DNA of 64,000 nt from Caenorhabditis elegans (lineage: Eukaryota > Nematoda > Chromadorea > Rhabditida > Rhabditidae), in the NCBI RefSeq assembly GCF_000002985.6, contig NC_003283.11, positions 8,122,001 to 8,186,000 of the forward strand. The letters run 5' to 3'. A model generated the notes under the pieces. It was not told where the DNA came from. It did no database searches and saw only the letters and a program-made list of their open reading frames with translations. A program made the position numbers and the translations under genes. The number at the start of each line of letters is the position of its first letter. The first letter of the stretch is position 1. Of this stretch, positions 49,201-59,426 are shown piece after piece.

Positions 49201-52200
49201 AACACCGAACACCAGCATTTTTCCCATTAATAGTGATTGTTCTGCCCAAAAACAAAGAAACTGAACGTCATCAAAACATTAGTACATTCTGAGAAATTGT
49301 TCCAGGCGGGTAGCTCCAAAAATTAATTTTGTAACTAATTAGAAAAAAAAACAATTTGTACGTCGAATTTCTTTGGTTTTCTATTAACTCGATTTAGAGA
49401 GTCTCAAATAAAATATCGCAAAGAACAATATTTTCAAAGTTTTGAGTCGTCTATCTCCTAGTTGAAAATTCGAATCTTCCTATGTTTTTTTTGGGAAAAT
49501 GATAAATATTCAATCAAAAATGAAACAACAGTAATAGAGCAAATTTTAAAAAATCTGACTATGAGCTGCAAAATTCCAAAAATGACACATTTTGAGCATT
49601 CAATGAGTTTTAAAAAGCTTTTCTAAGATCAAAACCTAACCCCGCAAATAGCTAAGCCAATAGAAAACAAAAACAGGAATCTAATAAAACTCACTCGCAA
49701 TAAAAATCAACTAAAAACCAAAAGCTTACGTTCGCTGACTCATTTGTTATTTATCAATCTCTTGAGGAAGTAATGCGGGAAAGTTCATTAAGAAAATGAA
49801 TAGAATATGGAAGCAGTTGGAAAAATGTGGGTGGAACTTTAATATGTATTACAACTCTTCTCCTCTCAAAACCACAGATTGGTCATTCTCTCATGGTGGG
49901 AACATATGTTTTATATTGTAGATCACATGTGCCAAAAAATTCTTTATTGTTTTATGAAAACAATCAGTTGATTTACTTTCATAACTCGGTTCGCGTGATC
50001 CAGAATATATGATTCAGAAAACTTCAAAAACCAATCCAATTCAATTCAATAAAAAACCGCAAAAAATATATTCAGAACGTACTCTAAAAAATATATATGA
50101 AAAAGAGATGTGCAATCGAGGAACAAGAAATCTGTGTCTTGAAAATGAAAAAAGACTCTCAAGCGGAACGAAGACTTTCAGCATATGAATATGCACACTG
50201 AAATATAGCCTATTTAGGGTCAACAAATACAAAGCTCGAGTAGTTTTTACTATATATTTGTTCCATTTATTGTTTCCGGGTCTTTAATATTGCTAAAAAT
50301 ATACTGGAAACTTATGTCATATTTTGTACTTTGAGAAATAGTCAGAATAACAGTCAGAATTTTGTTTAAAATTTTAAGTCAAAATATTTAAAACAATTTT
50401 GATATTCTGAAAACTAGGAGACCTTTAAGGCATTGTTGCATACTTAAATCACATACTTAAACCTAAACCTAAATGCATACTTAAATCATATTTAGAACAA
50501 AGAAATTGGCCGACTTCTAAAAATAGTAGTTTTTAAATTAACACCATACGATGAATTTTCCATAGTTGCAACTTGGTTTTTATCATAAAAGAGTCAGTAA
50601 AATTATGTTTTAAATATATTTGTTTAGCTCTACTGAATTCGAAAATTCAATGCATAGATATTTGGTTAGCTTCTTTTTTCTCAGTCAATTTTCAATATGA
50701 CACTGCCAAAATTATAAATAGCGAGATGTACAATAACAAAAATGAAACTAACTGGAATTTGAAAGAAAATAAAAAAATAATAGTACAATGTGTGTACTGT
50801 TAGTCATTTAAAAACAAAAAAGTGTGAATTTATTCAGGTGACAAAAGTAACAATAGAACTCTGTGAGCACTGGGAACGGAAAGCTTAAATCTGTTGGGAA
50901 ATTTTGTGGTTTCTTTTTCTCTTCTTTTCTAATTTTTTTCTTTCAACAATGGGAGACGGTCACGGCTAGAATTTAAATTAGGTGTCATGAAGAGTCTTCA
51001 GAAGAAAGTAAACACGTATTGTTTAGCTTTCAACCAAAGAATAATGAAGTCAAAGAAGTCTGATGAAGCTGAGATCTCTATATTCTCACGGACCATATTT
51101 GTATTATAATTTTACGAACTCGGATCCTTGAGGTTGCTGAAAACAAAAAAATATGTTTGAGTTGCCTGGTGTCTCTAATTTCGAAAAGTAGTATGTCGTA
51201 ACCTGATACCGTAGGATCTACTGGTCATTTGTAGATAAACGGCGTGGGTTTCAAAAAATATGAAAAACAAGAATGTGGTCAAAATGTCAAGTGATCAAAT
51301 GGACAAGTGCTTTACTGATATTATTTCAAAGTTTACACAGAGTTCATTTTTTCTAAAAATTATATAAGAAACCAGAAAGAGTGATTGCGAAAATCAAAAA
51401 ATTTGACCGAAACTTTAACCGAGACATTCCACCCGGCCTTACTTTCTGGTGTGCAACTTGTTGTCATGGGTATTTGCGGAAAAAATGTATTATTCTAGTA
51501 GAAAACCTACTTCAACAAGATCCGCTAAAATTTTTCCAACAGAGTGCAAACACCACATAAATTATGTACCTGAACATTTTCTGAGAGAATCCAATTTAAA
51601 GTCATTAAAAATTCTGGGAAGTAGTACCTAGAGTAAAAATAAATATAACTTTTATTTCAAGTTATTTTAAGCAAAAAGTTGTTTTTCATTCGTAGAAGAA
51701 GAACTTCCGTGATCGTTTGTTCAATAATCTATTGTTAAGTCAACCATAAGAACCGGAAGGAGCACTCATGCTTCCAACTTAATCGAATGACCTATTCCAC
51801 AAATATTCAAAAATAAGGTTAAGTGGTAAAGATCAAAGGAGCAGCTTTATGTATTCAAGATAACAATTGTTTAAATAACCGGAGCAGTTTTCCAGAATTT
51901 GACAAACTTACTAGTTAGTGTTGAGGGAATCAACGCTATTAACATATAAAAGTGGAATAACCGATTTTTTTTGTTTTACTTCTGTGGTACTTTCGAAATT
52001 AAGACTGTTTTAGGTATTAAAAACGATAACACCACTAACGCTAATCCGTGTTTTAAGGCGTTGTAAAAGAGACACAAAGTTTAAAAAAACATTATTTTGT
52101 TGGCGGATAACAGAAAGCAATCCGGAAGCAGAACGGAACTAATCAAGTTGTTAAATTTAAAAAGAAAGCTAATATTTGTTCTAAACAACTATACTCTCTT

Positions 52201-55092
52201 TTTTAACTAGAAAAATACCTCACATATTCGAACTTGGTTCATATTTTAAATTGAAAATATACGGATGGCAATCAACACTTCTTTACAAACATTGAGAGCT
52301 TCTTCTGAATCTCAATATTTCCGTACCGAGTGCATTACCCAAGAATATTTGTTTACAGATTGGAGAAAAGAGCAGAAGACTGGATCATTTGATGAAATTG
52401 GATTTCAACAAAAAAAATGGTTGATTAGACTAATTGGGTTTTGAAGGGAATTCCCAGAAAATGCCTCGAAAGGTCTCAAACCAAAGAACTGAAAAAAAAA
52501 ACTAGATTGGGGATAGGAAAAGCAAAAGAAAACACGTATGGTAATGAGGACAAGCATCTCAGATTTGACCGGATATACTAGTAGAAAAAATGGAAAGAGA
52601 TTGATCGTGCATAGAAGAAAAAGGAAATTGCAAAAAAATATTAGTTATTACAAGTGTTACAGCTTTTTATTATGAAGTAAACAAAGAACATATGCTCTAA
52701 CGTGAGAAAATGGAGACTATTGACCAAAAGTAAAATTTCGAAGATCATTGAGTAATTGGTTCAGCTTCAGATGTTCGAAATAATCTAGGCTGTGGATCGA
52801 AAAGTTTTTAATAAAATGTTTTAAAGTTGGGGAAGCAAAATACCTGACTAACACAATAAACATTATTTAGAGTTTGATCAAATACTGATTCGGAAATAAC
52901 TATATCAGTAGAAAGATTAGACTCTAAACGAATCATTTCAATAACCAAATAAGTGACCCTTGTTTTAACATAACGTCAATAGCCAAAAGGCTAGCAGTCA
53001 AACTGCGGCAATGATTAACGAAACATTTATAATATGCATCTGAACTTATTTGAAAATTTACTGTTTGAATGAGTATCCCGCGTATTCCAGAACTTGAATT
53101 TTTGAGCAATAATGTATTTTTATTAATTAATTTTAAAGAAATTGGTTTTCCCTCTACTCTATTTTCTAACGGATAAATTAGTTTTTTGATTTTTTGGGTA
53201 AATTCAAAAAATGTTTTGCTTCCCAACAAAGTCCTTGAAAATGTAATCCACAAAACGAAGGGTCAAGCAGAGAGAAACATCAGAAATGTAAACATTATTC
53301 AAACGTTCTACGGCGTAACTTACAATTTTCAGAAAGAAATTCGAGAAAAATAAATACACTGACAGATCAGGTTTAAAATCTGGAGACATCTGATTCTAGG
53401 TTTAAGTTGTCTCGTAAATCAGGAAATCATGTTTTTGTGTTTTTTGTCGTGTTTTTCTTTTCAGAGTTTCAAAAAAATAACGTCGCCACAACGAAAAGCG
53501 AGTGGACCCTACGAGAAAGAATTTTTGTTGTCGCGTTCGTTTTTTGTTGGTGTTTGGTTTGGTTCTTGGACAAAGGACCAACTCACTCGATGTTCTTTAT
53601 CAGATTTTATTTCAATAAGAAAAATGGAGGAAAAAAAAAGAACAATGGGGAAAGAAGGACAAAAAATAGTGAAAGAGAAACCAAATTTCCAGCAGAAACA
53701 ATATTCGTGTGAATGAAAAGGATGAAATCATGAGTAAATGCACTTTGAAACTAATTTATTTTTCTCCAATAAGAACTTTTCTGCTATTAAAAATGTTACA
53801 ATGTAACAATGTCTAAAGTTTTACTGAAAATTAGAAAAAGTTTCTTTAAAGTTTTCGTTTGTTGGAACGCTATGAGTTCCAAGTAGGCTAAAGAGTACCC
53901 GCTTGCCTACAAGGTGACATTCGCTGCTCCGTGCCTGCCTGTCCTGCCAAGAAGGTGTTCTTTTTTGGGTGTTTAACACATTAGTTCAAATAAAAATACA
54001 AACATGCATTGTTCTCGCCTATAGGTAGGCAGATAGGCAGTTGAGAAAACACTATCTCAGAAATTTGCCTACCTACTATAGAAACCTGTTTTGTAAAGTT
54101 TCAAGATATGTATATCCTTTGCGAAGAGTTTGAAACCGATATTTTACTTTTGGAAAACTTTATTTTAAAGATTGAATAAAATTAACCGTTTCGGTTTGGT
54201 TTTTTATTTTTTTTTCTTCAATTTTTCTTGACTTTGAAATATTGCTTAAACATTTTTGGGCAATAATTCCATAATTCGTTTCAAAATTTTTTGGAACTTC
54301 AAAGATTTATTTGAAACCTACACAATTTTTTGAAACTCTAGGTTGCTCGAAATAACCTTTGGAAATATTATTTCGAGATCTCTGTTATGAATTGAAAGTA
54401 AACCTGCAAAGAGACTTTCAGAAAGAACCTCAAAGGAGCTCAAGTGATGTAAAAACACCTATAGAATGAAACACGGGACCTCCAAAAAGCAGATCGTCGA
54501 CCAAAACAATTCATCTGAAGATGTAGACGTAAACGACTACTACCTCACGTGTTTCTTTCGCAAAGAAAATGTCACCGTGACCTCATTTTGTAATAATTTC
54601 TCATCGACTACTGCTCAGGATGCTCATTAATATAATAATGTTGATTTATGGACGATTACTTTTTCAGCAAATTCAATGTATTTTCAGAATCATTATATTT
54701 TGTAGGGTTATGTGCAAAAACAGGAATATGTGAAAATAAGTAGTAAAAAGAATATAGCTTTTTTATTTTTTAAAAATTGTACATCTTCCCATCATCTTCC
54801 ATTGCAGTGGCAGTCGCAGCTGCAATAAATTTTCGTAGCAGAAGATGAGTTGAAGATTTATGAGTATAAAAAATATTGGATGAAGTTTTGAATACGAAAG
54901 CAGGGAATCCAATTTCAGATGTCGCGTAGAGGGTGGACATGTTTTTCGAGTTTAACCGAAAAATTTAAGCTGCTCTTTGGCGTTTGAAGATGCAAAATTT
55001 GGCTGGAAATTACAACTACAAAATGGAGCAATTAAAAATGTACTCTTCTGTTGGGTTCGGTGTGGTTTTGGATCAGAAATCCTCGTGGTCAA
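46221..55092. other. 8.9-kb region without a recognisable gene
   Basis: The part next to the GTPase start is purine-rich on +, pyrimidine-rich on the gene strand, as upstream regions of C. elegans genes often are. ORFs at 47713-48135 (-), 52933-53253 (-) and 53407-53716 (+) were read and have no domain, no consistent splice partners and composition set by local base bias. A GCCTACC-type repeat lies at 53881-54085. Short repeated words (catacttaaat, cctaaac) occur at 50440-50500. No tRNA-like or rRNA-like sequence was noticed. Confidence 0.45.
53881..54085. repeat. GCCTACC/GTAGGC dispersed repeat, inverted ends
   Basis: The left part (gcttgcctacaaggtgac, gtgcctgcctgtcctgcc) and right part (cctataggtaggcagataggc, tttgcctacctactat) contain complementary GCCTACC and GTAGGC words. 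Related to 14192-14276 and 3725-3932. Confidence 0.55.
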
Positions 55093-55449
55093 TTATTCGT
55101 CTTCTCCTCTTATTCGCCTAGCAAATTTCAAATTATCAGCTTCAATTGTGACTCTTTTGCATTTTATGGCACATAAGTTTCCTAGTCGAAATAATTCAAC
55201 CAAGTAGTCTTCGACGGCTGCTTGGAGAGCATCTATGGCGTCTTTTCGGAATATCAAGTCAGTCACGAAGTCTTGTGCCAATTCCTTTACCAATCGTTCG
55301 AATCTGGATCGAGGAATGAGCAGTTCAGTAGACTGTTGTTGTTTTCGGATTTCTCGCAGAGCAACTGTACCAGAATGAAAAGGATATGATCGTACTGGCT
55401 GAGTGCACGATTTGCGGCATACTCCCGAAAGGTTCTTTTTGCCAGCCAT
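55093..55449 (-). CDS. Histone H3-like variant with shortened, divergent N-terminal tail
   Basis: Intronless, ATG at 55449, TAA at 55093-55095, 118 codons. The histone-fold part aligns end to end with H3: [19 protein letters not shown] (alpha-N), [16 protein letters not shown] (alpha-1/loop 1), [14 protein letters not shown] (alpha-2), [12 protein letters not shown] and [10 protein letters not shown] at the C-terminus. Loop 1 is not lengthened, so it is not a typical CENP-A. The tail before [10 protein letters not shown] is only about 27 residues ([15 protein letters not shown]...) instead of 44, and the K4, K9, K14 and K27 contexts are missing. The frame stays open further upstream to an ATG at 55533, but the start at 55449 gives the more histone-like product. 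It lies alone, not in a histone cluster, and no histone-type 3' stem-loop was seen, as expected for a variant with polyadenylated mRNA. Confidence 0.85.
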   Translation of the reverse strand: MAGKKNLSGVCRKSCTQPVRSYPFHSGTVALREIRKQQQSTELLIPRSRFERLVKELAQDFVTDLIFRKDAIDALQAAVEDYLVELFRLGNLCAIKCKRVTIEADNLKFARRIRGEDE

Positions 55450-55808
55450 TGTTTGGTAGATGTGGTGTGAAATGGAGAGATTGTAAACCCTTCTATAGGT
55501 GCCAAAGGTGAGTGGGCGTAGCTTCGAAGTCAACTGCGGTGAAGGGGGCGTGGTTTCTTACTATTAGAGAAACTGTATCAGACTAACTCCGATAAAGCCA
55601 TAGTCAGTGAACTCTCAACATAGTTAGGAAGAGTTACTCAGATTAAATAAAATCGTCAAAGAACAATCAGGCCAATTCTGGGCTAGGCATAGTTCATAGG
55701 CAGAACTTGGTAGAGGAAATCAGAGTAAAGTAACGATGATTTTAATTTTTCCGTCTGAAAAAAGATATTGAAAGCATTTTGCCGATCGAACAAGACACCC
55801 AAAGTCTC

Positions 55809-55997
55809 ATGACGACATCCCAGAAAGAGTTTCAGCCAAATTCCCAACAACAGCCTAAAGGAAAATCTGAAAAGAACAAAACATTTGAACGTGCTAGAGC
55901 GTACTTGCACATACTTGCACATACTGTAAGTCAACATAGAACTCTACTCATAAGTGTGACAAATTTGTTACACCAACAGTACGAAGCCAAGATTTGA
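55809..55997 (+). CDS. Possible small gene or coding remnant
   Basis: A frame open from 55746 reads DIESILPIEQDTQ, SLMTTSQKEFQP, then a Lys-rich stretch and FERARAYLHILAHT, ending at a good gtaagt donor (55926). A 54-bp intron with acceptor ccaacag (55979) leads to YEAKI and a TGA at 55995-55997; the intron is also open in frame. The only in-frame ATG is at 55809 in poor context, and no 5' exon was found, so this may be a fragment of a decayed gene. Family not recognised. Confidence 0.22.
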   Translation: MTTSQKEFQPNSQQQPKGKSEKNKTFERARAYLHILAHTVSQHRTLLISVTNLLHQQYEAKI

Positions 55998-57212
55998 TTA
56001 AAGACAATTGTTGTTTAAACTGCTTGATAAAAGGTCACATGGTTGCAAAGATTGCCAGAGCGAACGCAAAAATTGCTCTCGCTGTGAAGGTGGTGAACAC
56101 TGACTCAGCAAAGTCGGAAAACATGATATGATTTGTCTTAGTTTATTGGTTACCTTTATCCGAAGGTGCATCAAGTTGCCTATTGGCGTTATGTTGAAGA
56201 TGACTGATATAATACATTGTAACGATTTCGGGAAAAATACATATTTAACAAGATAATTATTTTTTTCGATTTTCCGAAAAAATGGAATAAAAGAAAAACG
56301 GACATTTTCGATATTTTTCAAAATCCAATAAAGATCAGCATTTTTTTGTATTTCAATTTCAAAAAAAAAATCGAAATTAATTTTTTAAAATTGGAACTCG
56401 AGTTCCTGCTCAATCCTGGTCAATGATTAAATTAAATTATGCTCGTACAGTAACTTGTTATTTCTGTGTTTAATTAAAGGCGCATTACTGATGCGATTTG
56501 GGTCTCTCCACGATTGCACTCTGTTGTGTTATTTACTTTTATTTTTAAATATTTTATTTGTTATTTTAATTCATTTTCCGCATCATTTTTTCAAGGAATT
56601 TCATTGATATTTATGCCATTCGATTTAAATTTAATTTTTTGTCGTTATTTTACGTCGAACAATGAGTCAAACACCTAATTCTGGTTATGCAACGTGGGGT
56701 TACACCCTTACTATAGTATATATATAGAATACTTGCAAAAATTGTTATATTTACACTTCGAAAATCAGTCCGAAAAAGACGTAAAGCAACTTTGCCTAAT
56801 GAACTTTTTTTAATTAATAATTTCACAAAAATTGTGAAACTTGTTATTTCTCTTGTTTTTTGCCTTTGAATTTTAAATATGTCGAATTTTTCCAACTATT
56901 CAGCTGTTCTTGTCGATTTTTGTTAATTTCGAAACTAGTTCAGTAAGAAGTGCGAATTCAGAAAGAAAAACAAATCAAGAGTATTTTTTATTTCGTTTTT
57001 CTCTCAATTTCTCTTCACTTCTCTCCCATTTTAGTGCATGTATTTTCCTCTTCTCTCTTCTTGTTGTCTAGTTTAGACAACGCGGTCACTGTTAGAGAGT
57101 GCAGACGGTTAGCGTAACAAACAAAAAAGTAGAATTCATTTTTGGCGTTGGAAACCGCATTAAATACTGTCCTCACAGTTTCCGTTCGTCTTAATTTCAA
57201 ATCTTTGCTCTT

Positions 57213-57420
57213 ATGTCGGATCCAAAAGAAAAGTGAGTCAGAAGTTTCACATTAAATTTTTAAAAACATTGACGCCAGATGTGATCATAAAAACATGAAA
57301 CAACTGTTGTGCGAACCCGAATCGGTGACCCACAGCGCCTCAGATCGGGAGAGAAGAGCTAAAAAAGTGGTTTTGGCGCGGGAGCGCGTTTGCTGCAGAC
57401 GTCGCACGAATTGGAATTAA
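57213..57420 (+). CDS. Possible small two-exon gene (53 residues)
   Basis: Exon 1 57213-57232 (MSDPKEK) ends at gtgagt; a 46-bp intron ends at cgccag (57278); exon 2 57279-57420 reads CDHKNMKQLLCEPE, SASDRERRAKKVV and ERVCCRRRTNWN, then TAA. The exon is markedly GC-richer than its surroundings and strongly basic, and the upstream 200 bp is pyrimidine-rich like a promoter. A ttttggcgcggga string in exon 2 resembles an E2F site, so this GC-rich block might instead be regulatory DNA. No family recognised. Confidence 0.35.
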
Positions 57421-58082
57421 TGTATAGCAAAACAGTAAAATATCGCGTTTTTGCTGGATTTTAGGGATTTTGAAGCAATTTTCAACATGCGGGACCGCCC
57501 AGAGACTGTTCGCGATGCGATTTACTTCATTTTAACATAAATGTTTCCCCAAATAAGCTCGAAGTGAGCTCTGAATTTCGGCGAATCTGAAAATTTTTTT
57601 TGACCAAAAACAGAATTTTGCAAATAAAAATTGATTTTAGAGCAATTTATTGCATAAATGTTTAATTTTAGAATTTTTATTATTAGTTTGAATCTTTTTA
57701 AAGAGTTTTAGTCATTAATTTGACTGATAACACAGAAAAATGATTTTTCTTTACAACGAAATCGATAAAAAAGTAAAGCAACATTTATCAAGGGAAATCT
57801 TGCAAAATTGGTTAAAAAACTTTTGTGAAATCAAAGATTTCACTAGAATAAAGCTACAAATCAATCAAAATCACTAAAAATACAAATAGTTCTGATCAAA
57901 TTTCAATGTTCCAATCTACCAATGGATCTATGACACGCAAAATTTCTTATGTAAGTGTTGCTCTCCACTTTTCCTTAAAAAATGGCTCACATACTCGCAT
58001 AAATGATTAACATTTTTTACAAGTTTCGTGTTATATTTTCTTTTCCTTAATAAGGAACCATCAGGTTCTTCCTACCCTCTAC

Positions 58083-58430
58083 GGCTCTGGATACCTCAAC
58101 TTCGACAACTCCTATCTACTCGGAGAGGCGAGATACCAAAAAGTGATCAACTAAAGACTTGTAGAGCACATCAAAAACTATGATATTCAATTTAACCTAC
58201 GTTTTTATCTTTCAAGATGGGGGAGTTAGACTTACATTTGTATTGCATACTTTTTTTTATTCTACTGGCTGCTCTAACTCCCTCATCTTAAGAGATAAAC
58301 ACATGATTTTAATTAATTATTATAGTTTTTGATATGTTCTACAATTTCTTAGTTAATCACTTTTTGATATCTTGTCTCTCTGAGGAGATAGGAGTTGTCG
58401 AAGTTACAGTATCTATAGCTATGCGCATAT
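58083..58430. repeat. Long imperfect hairpin (inverted repeat, about 150-bp arms)
   Basis: Left arm about 58083-58232 (ttcgacaactcctatct, aaaaagtgatcaacta, catcaaaaactatgat, gatgggggagttaga) pairs with right arm about 58270-58430 (ctctaactccctcatc, atagtttttgatatgtt, tagttaatcacttttt, agataggagttgtcgaa) with a loop of about 38 bp. The arms have drifted by roughly one base in eight. No protein coding. It could be an old palindromic transposable element or, if transcribed, a double-stranded RNA source. Confidence 0.8.
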
Positions 58431-59426
58431 GAAGAATCATATGGATTCTCATCATGCTATACTACTCATCATCTGCTTTTTGTGGGAAACAATGATTCAA
58501 AAATGTTTTTTCAAATGATAAAACAAGTTTTGACTTGATCTGAACATTTAGTGTTGGTTTAGTGAAGATCAACTGCCAACTAAACAGTTTCCGTTGATTT
58601 GGGCATTTTTGAGCAATTTCAAGACTTGAAACCGTGTTATTTCTATCAAGCTGACGTTTATAAATTGGAATCAAACATATTAATGCTTGAAAAAATTTGT
58701 TTCGTGTAGAAATTTTGTCATAGAGTTAACTTGTTCTAATCGGTTCGAAAATCAATGAAAAATCAGCCAAATATTGAATTTGTTCAATAAAATGTTAAAA
58801 AAAAAATTTAAGCAATAATAATCCCAATATTTAATTATTTTTTCCAAATTTCATCTTGAAAACTCGAATAATCGCGAAATTTCGTCTGAAACTCATTTAA
58901 TACCGTAAAAGTGTGCAAGCGCGCTCCGTTGGACTTTTCAATTCTCGATTTTCACAACTCTCCCGATTTGAGGCGCTGTGTGACCAAGCTATCAACATTC
59001 GTTCTTTTGACACCGCAAACCCAGTTCTCCTCGAAACGTTTTTTTTTATTTTTACGAAACGGATTTAATTCAATTCGAATTAATTCAACATAACCTTTCG
59101 TCGCAAAAAAGTTTATAAAATAGACTGCAATGTCAAGTTTTTTGTTATGTTTGGCTAGGGTCATTTACACGAAAAAAGTTCGTTGTAAGCTTTCCAGCAT
59201 TTGAATTCATAGCTTTTATTGATTCAAACGTAAATTGATTGGCGAAACTCTCTTCTGACATCATGAAATTTAATGTTTACCAAATCACTTATATTTTTTA
59301 ACGGTGTGTACGCATTCTGTCACAGATAAAACCGAATAAAACAGTGGCCTCGTTTCCTTCTTTTTTCGTAAAATCGTCCAACGGTTTTTTTTCATCAGAA
59401 CAATTTAATAAATATTATTTTTCAGT

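Noticed and set aside
53407..53716. Two overlapping plus-strand ORFs of about 100 codons
   Set aside because: Hydrophobic start followed by a Lys/Asn-rich tail set by local base composition; no conserved words and two frames equally open.
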